From assembly GCA_016521575.1 (NCBI GenBank), contig JAEKDP010000014.1, positions 1 through 64,000 on the forward strand: a DNA stretch of 64,000 nucleotides, read 5' to 3'. A program made the position numbers and the translations under genes. The DNA is from Rhodobacteraceae bacterium F11138. GTDB taxonomy: Bacteria; Pseudomonadota; Alphaproteobacteria; Rhodobacterales; Rhodobacteraceae. Below the pieces are notes generated by a model. It ran no database searches. It was not told where the DNA came from and saw only the letters and a program-made list of their open reading frames with translations. Numbering within the stretch: position 1 is the stretch's first letter; each line of letters starts with the position of its first letter. Shown in pieces: positions 33,340 through 42,601 of this stretch.

Positions 33340-36300
33340 CTATTCCGCCGGTATTGCCGTGTCCTCGATGCTCAGCGGTGCGGGCAGATGCGCCAACATT
33401 TCTTTCGGGCAGACCTGCAGGAAGTTGGTCTTTTCCATGTCCCAATGCTGCAGGATATCGGTGGCCTTGCGGCTGCCGGTTTCCTGCGCGTGGCGTTCGA
33501 CCAGATCGCGCAGCTGGTGTTCCCAGTGATCCACCGCCACCGGGCAGGTGATCAGCGTTTCATGGTTCATCAGCGTTTCCGCTGTGCCTTCGGGATCATA
33601 GAGATAGGCCATGCCTCCGGTCATGCCGGCCCCGAAATTGGCACCGATCTCGCCCAGAATGACCGCAACACCGCCGGTCATGTATTCACAACCATTGCTG
33701 CCACAGCCTTCGATCACCACATTGGCACCCGAATTGCGCACGGCAAACCGTTCCCCTGCCCGCCCGGCGGCGAACAGATAGCCGTCGGTGGCGCCATACA
33801 GCACCGTGTTGCCGATGATGGTGTTGTCATCCGCCTTCAGCGGGCTGACCTGGGGCGGGCGCACCACGATTGTGCCGCCCGACAGCCCCTTGCCGACATA
33901 ATCATTCGCGTCGCCGGAAATTTCCAGCTTCAGGCCCGGCGCGGCAAACGCCCCCAGGGACTGCCCCGCCGACCCTTGCAGCTTGACCGTCAGGTGATCC
34001 GGTTGAAACGCATTGCGCATGCCGAAATTGCGCACGATGTGGCTGCTGGTGCGGGTGCCCACAGTTCGGTGGGTGTTCTGCACCGCATAGGACAGCTGCA
34101 TCTTTTCGCCATCCTGCAGGAACCGCGCGGCGTCGCGCACGATTTCCGCATCCAGCGTATCGGGCACCTCGTTGCGGCCCTTGTCCCGGTTATACACGAT
34201 GTTGGACGACCCATCGACCGTGATCAGCAGCGGGTTCAGGTCCAGATCGTCCAGATAGGCATTGCCCCGGCTGACCTGGCTCAGCAGATCGGCCCGGCCG
34301 ATGATGTCGTCCAGTGAGCGCGCACCGATGCTGGCCAGAAGTTCGCGCACCTCCTGGGCGTAAAAGGTTATCAGATTGACCACCTTGTCCGCATTTCCGG
34401 TGAACTTGGCGCGCAGGTTCTCATCCTGGGTACAGACGCCCACCGGGCAGGTGTTGGACTGGCACTGGCGCACCATGATACAGCCCATCGCGATCAGGGC
34501 GGCGGTGCCGATGCCGAATTCCTCGGCCCCCATCATCGCGGCCATAACGATGTCACGCCCGGTGCGCAAACCGCCATCCGTGCGCAGCGTCACACGATCG
34601 CGCAGCTTGTTCATCGCCAGCACCTGATGCGCTTCGGTCAGGCCCATTTCCCAGGGCAGGCCGGCATATTTGATGCTGGTTGCCGGGCTGGCCCCGGTGC
34701 CGCCGTTATGGCCTGAAATCAGGATGATGTCGGCCTTGGCCTTGGCCACCCCGGCGGCAATGGTGCCGACACCGGAACTGGCCACCAGCTTCACCGTCAC
34801 CTTGCAGCGCGGGTTGATCTGTTTCAGATCGTAAATCAGCTGCGCCAGATCCTCGATACTGTAAATATCGTGATGCGGGGGCGGGGAAATCAGCGTCACG
34901 CCCTTGGTGGAATGGCGCAGCCGCGCGATCAGGTCGGTGACCTTCATGCCGGGCAGCTGCCCGCCCTCGCCGGGCTTGGCGCCTTGCGCGACCTTGATCT
35001 CAAGCTCTTCGCACTGGTTCAGGTATTCGGCGGTCACACCAAACCGGCCGCTGGCGACCTGTTTGATCTTGGCGGACGGGTTGTCGCCATTGGGTTCGGG
35101 CACGAAATGCGCCGGATCTTCGCCGCCTTCGCCGGAATCGGATTTGGCCCCGATCCGGTTCATCGCCACGTTCAGGGTCTTGTGTGCCTCCGGGCTGAGC
35201 GCGCCAAGGCTCATCCCGGGTGTTACGAACCGCTTGCGGATGCTGGTGATGCTTTCAACTTCCTCCAGCGGCACGGGCTTGCCCAGCGGCTTGATGTCCA
35301 GCAGGTCGCGCAGATGGATCGGCGGATTGCTTTTCATCTTGGCGGAATACTGTTTCCACATCTCAAAGCTGGCACGGTTGCAGGCCATTTGCAGCATATG
35401 CATGCTGCTTGCTTCCCAGGCGTGGGATTCGCCACTGGCGCGGGCCTTGTAAAACCCGCCGATCGGCAGCACATCCAGACCGGACTCCCAGCCCCGGGCG
35501 TGCACCTCTTCGGCCTTGTGCTGAATGCCGGATACACCGATCCCGGAAATCCGGCTGGTCATGCCGGGGAAGAATTCGGCACACATCGCACGGCTCAGGC
35601 CCACGGCCTCGAAGTTCAGCCCGCCGCGATAGGAACTCACGACGGAAATGCCCATCTTGGCCATGATCTTCAACAGCCCCTGATCGACCGCCTCGCGATA
35701 GCGCGCCATCGCCTCGGCCAGGCTGCCGTCCAGCAGCCCGCGATTGATCCTGTCGGCGATCGAATCCTGTGCCAGATACGGGTTCACGGTGGTTGCACCG
35801 CAGCCGATCAGGACCGCGAAATAATGCGGGTCGATACATTCCGCGCTGCGCACGTTCAGCGAACAGAAGGTCCGCAACCCGTTGCGCGTCAGGTGCGAAT
35901 GCACCGCGCTGGTCGCCAGGATCATCGGCATCGCCACGCGCTCCGCCCCCGAATACTGGTCGGTCAGCACGATATGCCCCGCACCCGAGCGCACCGCGTC
36001 CTCGGCTTCCGAGCGCACCCGCGCAAGGTTCTCCGTCAGTGCGCCGGGAGCCGACACAAAGCTGCAATCAATCTCTGTCACCATGGCATTGAACTGCTGC
36101 CGCAGCGCATCGAACTCGGCATTCGCCAGGAACGGGCTGTCCAGCACCAGGATTTCGGTCTGGCTGCCATCCTCGTCCAGCACGTTCTTGAGGTTGCCGA
36201 ACCGTGTCTTCAGGCTCATCACCCGATGTTCGCGCAAGCTGTCGATCGGCGGGTTTGTCACCTGGCTGAAATTCTGCCGGAAGAAATGGCTGAGCGGGCG

Positions 36301-37872
36301 ATAGGTCGTGCTCAGCACAGCGCTGGGCGTATCATCGCCCATCGAGGCCAGCGTTTCCTTGCCATCCTCCGCCATCGGCGCAAGGATCTGCTCCAGCTCC
36401 TCGATCGTATAGCCCGCCGCGACCTGACGCTTGCGCAGTTCGGGGCCGGTAAAGATCGGCTCTTCCGGCAGGGCCGCGAGCGCCGCGTCCAGCTCCTTGA
36501 TCTTCTGCACCCAGTCGCCGAAGGGGCGTGCCGCGGCCAGCCGGTCCTTGATCTCGGTGTCGTGATAGAGCTTGCCCTCGCCCATATCGACCGCCAGCAA
36601 CTGCCCCGGCCCCAGTGCGCCCTTTTTTACCACGCGGGATTCGTCCACCGGCACCATGCCGGCCTCGGACCCGGCGATCACCAGCCCCTCGCCGGTGACG
36701 ACATAGCGCATCGGGCGCAGACCGTTGCGATCCAGACCGGCACAGACCCAGCGCCCGTCCGTCATCGCCAGCGCGGCGGGGCCGTCCCAGGGCTCCATCA
36801 CGCTGTTGCAATAGGAATACATATCGCGCCATGCCTGGGGCAGTTCGACCGCCTGTTTGGACCAGCTTTCCGGCACCAGCATGGTTTTTGCCATCGGGGC
36901 CGACCGCCCGGCCCGCACCAGCATTTCGAACACCGAATCCAGCGCGGCGGAATCGCTTGATCCGCTTGGAATGATGGGCTTGATGTCCTCGGCCATCTCG
37001 CCAAAGGTTGCCGAAGCCATGCGGATTTCATGGCTTTTCATCCAGTTGACATTGCCCTTGAGGGTGTTGATCTCGCCGTTGTGCGCCAGCATCCGGAACG
37101 GTTGGGCCAGCCACCATTGCGGGAACGTATTGGTAGAATAGCGTTGGTGATAGATAGCGAATGCGCTTTCGAAACGCTCGTCCATCAGATCGGGGTAGAA
37201 CACGGCCACCTGTTCGGCCAGCATCATGCCCTTGTAGATGATCGACCGGCACGACAGGCTGGCAATGTACAGGCCATTGATCCCGGCGTCATTGGCCGCT
37301 TTCTCGATCCGGCGGCGGATCACATACAATTCGCGCTCAAAGGTCTCTTCATCCACGCCTTTGGTATTGGACAGGATGATCTGCTCGATCTCGGGACGGG
37401 TCGCGTTGGCCTTGTCGCCCAGACAGGTCACATCGACCGGCACATGGCGCCAGCCATAGATGTAATACCCCATGCGCAGGATTTCGGTTTCGACGATGGT
37501 ACGGCATTTCTCTTGCGCGCCGAAATCGGTGCGCGGCAGGAACACCTGCCCGACCGCCATCAACTGGTCGCTGTGGGGCGTGTGGCCGGTGCGCTCGATC
37601 TGGTCATGAAAGAAGGGCACCGGGATCTGAACGTGAATGCCCGCGCCGTCGCCGGTCTTGCCGTCCGCATCCACCGCACCGCGATGCCAGATCGCCTTGA
37701 GCGCATCGATGCCGGCCTCGACCACCTTGCGGCTTTTCTTGCCGTTGACCGAGACCACCAAACCGACGCCGCAGGACGAATGTTCCTCAACTTCGGAATA
37801 CATGCCGTTCTCGGCCATCCACTTGCGTTTGGCTTCTTCGGCCCGCACCCATTGCGCATCATAGTTGGTCAT
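33340..37872 (-). CDS. gltB: Glutamate synthase (NADPH), large subunit
   Basis: 1510 residues from ATG 37872, with AAGGGAA upstream. The large subunit hydrolyses glutamine and transfers ammonia to 2-oxoglutarate. A propeptide of 33 residues precedes the nucleophile C34 (HSSCGVGLVV). Domains in order: class II glutaminase (34-430), central domain, FMN-binding synthase domain (about 850-1200) with the 3Fe-4S motif CQSNTCPVGVC, and the glycine-rich C-terminal beta-helix (GSNGCEYMTGG). Its first 14 bases overlap the end of the GFA-family gene, and gltD lies upstream of that. Confidence 0.95.
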   Translation of the reverse strand: MTNYDAQWVRAEEAKRKWMAENGMYSEVEEHSSCGVGLVVSVNGKKSRKVVEAGIDALKAIWHRGAVDADGKTGDGAGIHVQIPVPFFHDQIERTGHTPHSDQLMAVGQVFLPRTDFGAQEKCRTIVETEILRMGYYIYGWRHVPVDVTCLGDKANATRPEIEQIILSNTKGVDEETFERELYVIRRRIEKAANDAGINGLYIASLSCRSIIYKGMMLAEQVAVFYPDLMDERFESAFAIYHQRYSTNTFPQWWLAQPFRMLAHNGEINTLKGNVNWMKSHEIRMASATFGEMAEDIKPIIPSGSSDSAALDSVFEMLVRAGRSAPMAKTMLVPESWSKQAVELPQAWRDMYSYCNSVMEPWDGPAALAMTDGRWVCAGLDRNGLRPMRYVVTGEGLVIAGSEAGMVPVDESRVVKKGALGPGQLLAVDMGEGKLYHDTEIKDRLAAARPFGDWVQKIKELDAALAALPEEPIFTGPELRKRQVAAGYTIEELEQILAPMAEDGKETLASMGDDTPSAVLSTTYRPLSHFFRQNFSQVTNPPIDSLREHRVMSLKTRFGNLKNVLDEDGSQTEILVLDSPFLANAEFDALRQQFNAMVTEIDCSFVSAPGALTENLARVRSEAEDAVRSGAGHIVLTDQYSGAERVAMPMILATSAVHSHLTRNGLRTFCSLNVRSAECIDPHYFAVLIGCGATTVNPYLAQDSIADRINRGLLDGSLAEAMARYREAVDQGLLKIMAKMGISVVSSYRGGLNFEAVGLSRAMCAEFFPGMTSRISGIGVSGIQHKAEEVHARGWESGLDVLPIGGFYKARASGESHAWEASSMHMLQMACNRASFEMWKQYSAKMKSNPPIHLRDLLDIKPLGKPVPLEEVESITSIRKRFVTPGMSLGALSPEAHKTLNVAMNRIGAKSDSGEGGEDPAHFVPEPNGDNPSAKIKQVASGRFGVTAEYLNQCEELEIKVAQGAKPGEGGQLPGMKVTDLIARLRHSTKGVTLISPPPHHDIYSIEDLAQLIYDLKQINPRCKVTVKLVASSGVGTIAAGVAKAKADIILISGHNGGTGASPATSIKYAGLPWEMGLTEAHQVLAMNKLRDRVTLRTDGGLRTGRDIVMAAMMGAEEFGIGTAALIAMGCIMVRQCQSNTCPVGVCTQDENLRAKFTGNADKVVNLITFYAQEVRELLASIGARSLDDIIGRADLLSQVSRGNAYLDDLDLNPLLITVDGSSNIVYNRDKGRNEVPDTLDAEIVRDAARFLQDGEKMQLSYAVQNTHRTVGTRTSSHIVRNFGMRNAFQPDHLTVKLQGSAGQSLGAFAAPGLKLEISGDANDYVGKGLSGGTIVVRPPQVSPLKADDNTIIGNTVLYGATDGYLFAAGRAGERFAVRNSGANVVIEGCGSNGCEYMTGGVAVILGEIGANFGAGMTGGMAYLYDPEGTAETLMNHETLITCPVAVDHWEHQLRDLVERHAQETGSRKATDILQHWDMEKTNFLQVCPKEMLAHLPAPLSIEDTAIPAE

Positions 37873-38296
37873 TGTCGTTCCCTTCTTTTGGCGCAAACAT
37901 CGCGATGCAATCCGCTTTGCTCATTCGTTTGTGGTCTCCGGCCAGATCATAGCCCGAGGGTGTCTTGTCTTCGAAAAATTCCACCGCCAGTTTGCTGCCT
38001 GCCGCATTGTCAAACAGGCCGGCTGCCAGCTGGCGCACCTGGTCGGACACCAGATTATACCACAGCGCCGATCCGCAGGTTTCGCAAAACGCACGTTCCG
38101 CCCATTCGGACGAACGATAGACCCGCACCGGCCCTTGGACCGTGATCGACTCTGGCTCCGTTTGCAGCGACATGTACATGCTGCTGCTCCAACGGCGGCA
38201 CTGGGCGCAATGACAGGCCCGCACGATGGGTTCGGAAATAGCCGCCGTTACGGTGACAGCCCCGCACATGCACCGGCCCGATACAGTATCCTTCAT
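37859..38296 (-). CDS. GFA/CENP-V domain protein between gltD and gltB
   Basis: 145 residues from ATG 38296, preceded by GAGGG. It is a glutathione-dependent formaldehyde-activating (GFA)-like zinc protein. Zinc ligands visible are C9 and C11 (GRCMCG), C28, C30 and C33 (CHCAQC), and C71 and C74 (CETCGS). The role of most such single-domain proteins is unknown; few are real formaldehyde-activating enzymes. It lies inside the glutamate synthase operon, 67 bases after gltD and overlapping gltB by 14 bases, so the three are probably cotranscribed. Confidence 0.85.
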   Translation of the reverse strand: MKDTVSGRCMCGAVTVTAAISEPIVRACHCAQCRRWSSSMYMSLQTEPESITVQGPVRVYRSSEWAERAFCETCGSALWYNLVSDQVRQLAAGLFDNAAGSKLAVEFFEDKTPSGYDLAGDHKRMSKADCIAMFAPKEGNDNDQL

Positions 38297-38363
38297 GATG
38301 TCCCTCATTTCAACGGAGTCAGCCCGGCTGACCTTTTTGCAGGAGCCTGAAACCCCCACCGGC

Positions 38364-39800
38364 CTATTGCGCGGCAATCGCCGCCGCATCGGTCAGATTG
38401 TCCAGGATCGCGGCGGCACAATCGCGACCATCACGGATCGCCCACACCACCAAAGATGCCCCGCGCACGATGTCCCCCACCGCATAGACACCCGGCATTG
38501 CCGTGGCTCCGGTGGTGAAATCGGCCCGGATCGTGCCCCAGCGCGTGACCGCAAGCTCGGGCTGATCCCACAGCACGGGCAGATCCTCGGGTTCGAACCC
38601 AAGCGCCTTGATCACCAGATCCGCCTCTTCGACATAGTCCGAGCCCTCGACGACCTCGGGCGACTGGCGCCCGGTCGCATCCGGGGCACCCAAACGCATC
38701 TTCTGCACCATCACGCCGCTGACCGTGTCATCACCGACAAAACCTTTGGGCGCGCTCAGCCATTCAAAGATCACGCCTTCTTCTTCGGCATTGTTCACCT
38801 CGCGCTGGCTGCCCGGCATGTTGGCGCGGTCCCGGCGGTACAGGCATTTCACGCTGACCGCACCCTGCCGGATGCTGGTGCGCACACAATCCATCGCCGT
38901 ATCGCCGCCGCCGATCACCACAACGCGCTTGCCATTGGCATTCAGCCGGCCCGAGTCATAGGCTTCGACCGCGTCGCCAAAGCTCTTGCGATTGCTGGCG
39001 GTCAGGAAATCGATTGCTTTCTCGATTCCCTTCAAACCGCTGCCCGGCATTGTCAGTTCGCGGGATTTATAGACACCGGTGGCAATGATCACCGCATCAT
39101 GCTGACCGCGGATGTCTGCAAACGAAATGTCTTCGCCCACGGTACAGTTCAGCCGGAAGATCACGCCGCCCGCCTCAAGCTGTTCATTACGGCGCAACAC
39201 CACGTCTTTTTCCAGCTTGAACCCCGGAATACCGTAGGTCAACAGCCCGCCAGCCCGGTCATAGCTGTCATAAACAGTCACCTGCACCCCGGCACGGCGC
39301 AGAACATCCGCCGCCGCCAGCCCGCCCGGTCCCGCGCCGATGATGCCCACGCTTTGCGACCGTTCAAGGGCTGGTGCGATCGGCTGCACCCATCCCTTTT
39401 CCCAGGCGGTATCGGTGATGTATTTCTCGACCGCGCCAATGGTGACAGTCCCGTGCCCGGACTGTTCGATCACGCAATTGCCTTCGCACAGACGATCCTG
39501 CGGGCAGATGCGACCGCAGATTTCCGGAAAGGTATTGGTGGCCTGGCTGACCTCATAGGCTTCTTGCAGCCGCCCCTGCGCGGTCAGACGCAGCCAGTCG
39601 GGGATGTTGTTGTGCAAGGGGCAATGGCTCTGGCAGTAGGGCACGCCGCACTGGCTGCAACGGCTGGCTTGCTCGGCTGCCTTGGCTTCAGCATATTCGG
39701 CATAGATCTCGTGGAAATCGCCACGCCGTTCGTCGGCTTCACGCTTCACGGGCATGTCACGATCTATCTGTACGAACTTGAGCATAGGTTGCTTGGCCAC
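38364..39800 (-). CDS. gltD: Glutamate synthase (NADPH), small subunit
   Basis: 478 residues, starting with GTG at 39800 (first residues MAKQPMLKFVQIDRDMPVKR) because GGGAG lies 8 bases before it; the ATG at 39785 is the alternative. It supplies electrons from NADPH through FAD and two [4Fe-4S] clusters to GltB. Cluster cysteines are in CSQCGVPYCQSHCPLHNNIP and ICPQDRLCEGNC. Nucleotide-binding motifs are VGIIGAGPGGLAAADVL and VVVIGGGDTAMDCVRT. It is first in the gltD-GFA-gltB operon, divergent from uppP with a 228-base intergenic region. Confidence 0.94.
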   Translation of the reverse strand: MAKQPMLKFVQIDRDMPVKREADERRGDFHEIYAEYAEAKAAEQASRCSQCGVPYCQSHCPLHNNIPDWLRLTAQGRLQEAYEVSQATNTFPEICGRICPQDRLCEGNCVIEQSGHGTVTIGAVEKYITDTAWEKGWVQPIAPALERSQSVGIIGAGPGGLAAADVLRRAGVQVTVYDSYDRAGGLLTYGIPGFKLEKDVVLRRNEQLEAGGVIFRLNCTVGEDISFADIRGQHDAVIIATGVYKSRELTMPGSGLKGIEKAIDFLTASNRKSFGDAVEAYDSGRLNANGKRVVVIGGGDTAMDCVRTSIRQGAVSVKCLYRRDRANMPGSQREVNNAEEEGVIFEWLSAPKGFVGDDTVSGVMVQKMRLGAPDATGRQSPEVVEGSDYVEEADLVIKALGFEPEDLPVLWDQPELAVTRWGTIRADFTTGATAMPGVYAVGDIVRGASLVVWAIRDGRDCAAAILDNLTDAAAIAAQ

Positions 39801-40028
39801 GCTGGACACTCCCTGACTTCCTTGGCTGGGCGTGTCTACGTCATCTCGTAAAGAATTAAAAGTCATAAACACTGACTTACTTTCGGTTATTTTCACGTCA
39901 TGTTCAGGCTGCGCGCGCAGAGCGTCGTCAAACAATGTCCGCTCCGGACTTATTTCTCGGCTTTTCTTTCAATTCAAAGCACTTATACCTGACGCCATCC
40001 CGAAACCCGGAACCGGACCCCCATCCAC

Positions 40029-40832
40029 ATGCCTATTCTTCATCTGCTTCTCGTGGCCATCATCCAGGGCCTGACCGAATTCCTGCCCGTGTCGTCCTCC
40101 GGGCATCTGATTCTGTTGCCCGGCCTGACCGGAATGGCCGATCAGGGCCAGTTGATCGATGTCGCTGTGCATGTCGGCACCCTGGGTGCTGTCGTCATAT
40201 ACTTCTGGTCCGACGTGAAAACCGGGCTGCTTGGCCTGCCGCGCCTGATCGCCGGTCACGTCGATACGCCGGGCGCCAAACTGGCGCTTGCGCTGATCGT
40301 GGCCACGATTCCTGCCATCCTCTGTGGCGCGATCCTGCATTTCACGGGCCTCAGCGACGCGCTGCGCTCGGTTGCGGTGATCGGTTGGACCATGTTGATT
40401 TTCGGCGTGGTGCTGTATTGGGCCGACCAGACCGGGGCAACGACCAAATCCGGCAACGCATGGCCGCTGCGCGATGCGTTGATCATGGGCCTGTGGCAAG
40501 CCGTGTCACTGATACCGGGCACATCACGGTCGGGGATCACCATCACCGGCGCGCGGCGGCTTGGATATGGGCGCGAAGACGCGGCGCGGCTGGCCATGCT
40601 GATGTCGATCCCGACCATTCTGGCATCGGGCATCCTGCTGGGGGCCGAAGTCGCATTGGACGCCGACACGGCCGCGATACGCGACTGCGCCATCGCTGCG
40701 GGCCTGTCCTTTTTCTCGGCGCTGCTGGCACTGGCCCTGATGATGCGCCTGCTGCGCAGCATCAGCTTCACACCCTATGTGATCTATCGAATCGCGCTTG
40801 GAATCGCGCTGCTGATCTATGCCTATGCCTGA
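40029..40832 (+). CDS. uppP: Undecaprenyl-diphosphatase
   Basis: 267 residues with about eight membrane helices. It removes a phosphate from undecaprenyl pyrophosphate at the membrane, recycling the carrier lipid for cell-wall synthesis. Family motifs: IIQGLTEFLPVSSSGHLIL (catalytic E17 and the glutamate/serine-rich loop) and SLIPGTSRSGITITGARRLG. Length is normal. The stop codon directly abuts the stop of the convergent downstream gene, within the palindrome GCCTGATCAGGC. Confidence 0.94.
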   Translation: MPILHLLLVAIIQGLTEFLPVSSSGHLILLPGLTGMADQGQLIDVAVHVGTLGAVVIYFWSDVKTGLLGLPRLIAGHVDTPGAKLALALIVATIPAILCGAILHFTGLSDALRSVAVIGWTMLIFGVVLYWADQTGATTKSGNAWPLRDALIMGLWQAVSLIPGTSRSGITITGARRLGYGREDAARLAMLMSIPTILASGILLGAEVALDADTAAIRDCAIAAGLSFFSALLALALMMRLLRSISFTPYVIYRIALGIALLIYAYA

Positions 40833-41816
40833 TCAGGCACGCAGGTTGCGGGCCGAATCCTTGATCGCATCATATTGCCCCGAGGGACGGAAACGCCACA
40901 GATAGTCCGGCAGAACCGACTCGATCGCCGTCGGGTCGATGCCCAGGGCATCAAAGCCCTGCGCCTCTTGAGACACCACGTTGTCATGCGCCAGATTGCG
41001 CAGCTGATCGCGCGTCAGGATACCGTTGGAAACCAGACCGCCTGTAAGTTTCTGCAACAGATCAAAGCCGAAGGCCGTCAGCCGTGCAACGATGTGCGGC
41101 AGGTTCAGAACCAAGCGGCGGCGGTGAATGACATCCAGCATCTGCGCCATCAGTTCGCGCAACGATTTGACCTCGGGTCCGCCCAGTTCATAAACACCCG
41201 GCGCGGCGTCGCCGTTGACCCCCATGACAGCGGCTCTGGCCACGTCATCCACATACACCGGCTGAAACACTGTATCCGCGCCGGCAATCGGCAGGATCGG
41301 GCCCAGCCGGGTCATCCCGGCAAAGCGGTTGAAAAACTGGTCTTCGGGGCCAAACACCACCGAAGGACGCAAAATCATGGCGTCCGGCATATGTTGCAGC
41401 ACCGCGGCTTCACCCAGCGCCTTGCTGCGGGCATAGTCGCTGTCGCTGTCGGCATCCGCGCCGATGGCCGACAGATGTACCATCCGCGTGATGCCCTGTT
41501 CGGCGGCGATCTGCGCGATCCGCCCCGCGCCCTGAACATGCACGGACTCGAAATCGTTCTTTCCCAGCTCGTTCAGCACGCCGACACAGTTCACCACGGC
41601 ATCCGCGCCCTGCATGACCGCCGCAACACTGGCATCGTCCCGCACATTGCAAAGAACCGGCTCTACCTGCCCGACCACGCCATAGGGCCGCACAAAGATC
41701 GCCTCGTTGGGCCGGCGCACCGCAACCCGGACACGCCACCCGTTCTGCGCCATGCGCCGCGCGATGTACCGTCCGACGAATCCGGATCCGCCATAGATTG
41801 TGACAAGTTTGGACAT
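40833..41816 (-). CDS. NAD(P)-binding protein, complex I NDUFA9-like
   Basis: 327 residues from ATG 41816 ([20 protein letters not shown]), with GGGAG upstream. It is an atypical SDR/NmrA-type Rossmann protein related to the NDUFA9 accessory subunit of complex [20 protein letters not shown] at the N-terminus, [20 protein letters not shown], then [20 protein letters not shown] with the Y-x3-K pair. In alphaproteobacteria the homologue is a complex I accessory subunit; an NAD(P)-dependent reductase role is the alternative. Confidence 0.82.
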   Translation of the reverse strand: MSKLVTIYGGSGFVGRYIARRMAQNGWRVRVAVRRPNEAIFVRPYGVVGQVEPVLCNVRDDASVAAVMQGADAVVNCVGVLNELGKNDFESVHVQGAGRIAQIAAEQGITRMVHLSAIGADADSDSDYARSKALGEAAVLQHMPDAMILRPSVVFGPEDQFFNRFAGMTRLGPILPIAGADTVFQPVYVDDVARAAVMGVNGDAAPGVYELGGPEVKSLRELMAQMLDVIHRRRLVLNLPHIVARLTAFGFDLLQKLTGGLVSNGILTRDQLRNLAHDNVVSQEAQGFDALGIDPTAIESVLPDYLWRFRPSGQYDAIKDSARNLRA

Positions 41817-41986
41817 GCCCGCACTCCCTGCACGTTGGGTCCATACCGATCTATCGCTCTGTAACCGGGCAAACAAGGCGCAAAACGCCGCGTTCACGGA
41901 AACCGGCCTCAAAACTGGAAACCCGCGAATTTTGCGGGTCGGACCCGGCGCAGATCAAGAAATTTCCAAAAAATGCAAAAATCCCT

Positions 41987-42015
41987 TTGACACCCCCCGC
42001 GCGTCAGCCTAAAGC
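41987..42015 (+). promoter_or_regulatory. Promoter of tRNA-Leu
   Basis: -35 TTGACA (41987-41992), a 17-base GC-rich spacer, and -10 TAAAGC (42010-42015), ending 17 bases before the tRNA 5' end at 42033. The consensus -35 and a GC-rich segment just downstream are usual for stable RNA promoters. Confidence 0.7.
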
Positions 42016-42032
42016 CTCGCCTCACGACACCT

Positions 42033-42119
42033 GCCCAGGTGGCGGAATTGGTAGACGCGCTAGCTTCAGGTGCTAGTATTGGCAACGATGTGGAGGTTCG
42101 AGTCCTCTCCTGGGCACCA
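42033..42119 (+). tRNA. tRNA-Leu (anticodon CAG)
   Basis: 87 bases including CCA, a class II tRNA with a long variable arm. The acceptor starts GCCCAGG and ends CCTGGGC-A-CCA. The D-arm is GGCGGAATTGGTAGACGCG. The anticodon arm CTAGC-TTCAGGT-GCTAG gives anticodon CAG. The T-arm includes GGTTCGAGTCC. Its last 14 bases (42106-42119) are repeated at 43682-43695, marking it as an integration site. Confidence 0.96.
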
Positions 42120-42326
42120 ATCACCCCTTGTCATTTCCCATATTCTCAACGAAAACAGGCCGATAACTGCCTCCCCGGGTCCACAGGAGGTCCACACATG
42201 GGCGCTGTGATGAAGTTGAGAGGCCTCTCCGAACTGGAGCAGGGTCGCTGGGAATACCGGCGGCGCGTCCCCGAAGCAGCCAAGGCGGCGCTGGGCAAGG
42301 GCGAATGGAAACGGGTGCCCCGTGAG
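42106..42326 (+). repeat. Direct repeat copy A: tRNA-Leu 3' end plus integrase start
   Basis: The segment beginning with the tRNA 3' end TCTCCTGGGCACCA and running through CTCAACGAAAACAGGC, GGGTCCACAGG and the first 40 or so codons of an integrase matches a second, diverged copy at 43682-43900. The 14-base tRNA end is identical in both; the rest looks about three-quarters identical by eye. This is the arrangement left by two related elements inserted in tandem at the same attachment site. Confidence 0.75.
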
Positions 42327-42356
42327 GCGTTCTTCTGGCACGCCCGTGAACAATAA
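42198..42356 (+). pseudogene. N-terminal remnant A of a tyrosine recombinase (DUF6538 type)
   Basis: From ATG 42198 (AGGAGG just upstream) the frame reads MGAVMKLRGLSELEQGRWEY and RRRVPEAAKAALGKGEWKRV, the usual first 40 residues of phage-type integrases carrying a DUF6538 N-terminus, which in these bacteria often sit directly after a tRNA. The similarity ends near 42325, and the frame then runs into unrelated sequence and stops at 42356. The SAM-like and catalytic domains are missing, so it is a dead fragment. Confidence 0.7.
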
Positions 42357-42469
42357 CTTTGATTGAGCCTCTTGGGCACGAAAGCGGTGGTGCATCCGGG
42401 GCACTCCATGGCGTGAGCTTCATCCTTAGACGGGATGAGCATGCCAATGGGATCGACAGCATCGAACAT
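42330..42469 (-). other. Small zinc-ribbon-like fragment, minus strand
   Basis: On the minus strand a frame beginning MFDAVDPIGMLIPSKDEAHA (42469) continues with MECPGCTTAFVPKRLNQSYC and SRACQKNASRG. The CPGC...YCSRAC pattern is that of a small treble-clef/zinc-ribbon module seen in many short phage and chromosomal proteins. It then runs antisense through integrase remnant A, so only the first 45 or so residues look genuine. It may be a truncated cargo gene; function unknown. Confidence 0.35.
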
Positions 42470-42601
42470 AACGGGTTTGCGCGTGCCTCTCTATCTATCT
42501 CGCGCTGTCGGATTTTTGCGGTGAAGTAAAACGGTCCTCGGGGGGTCTTTTGCGCTGGTGTCATCTGTGCTGATGTGGGCTGGAGAAAGGATTTCGATCA
42601 C

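Noticed and set aside
34870-36960. Plus-strand open frame of 696 codons
   Set aside because: Antisense to gltB, without a family motif or ribosome-binding site.
38318-38338. Small hairpin GTCAGC-CCG-GCTGAC followed by five T on the plus strand
   Set aside because: It points against the direction of gltD-GFA-gltB and has only a 6-bp stem; no plus-strand gene precedes it.
40827-40838. Palindrome GCCTGATCAGGC at the uppP convergent stops
   Set aside because: It has no loop and no T-run; the symmetry is explained by the two abutting TGA stops.
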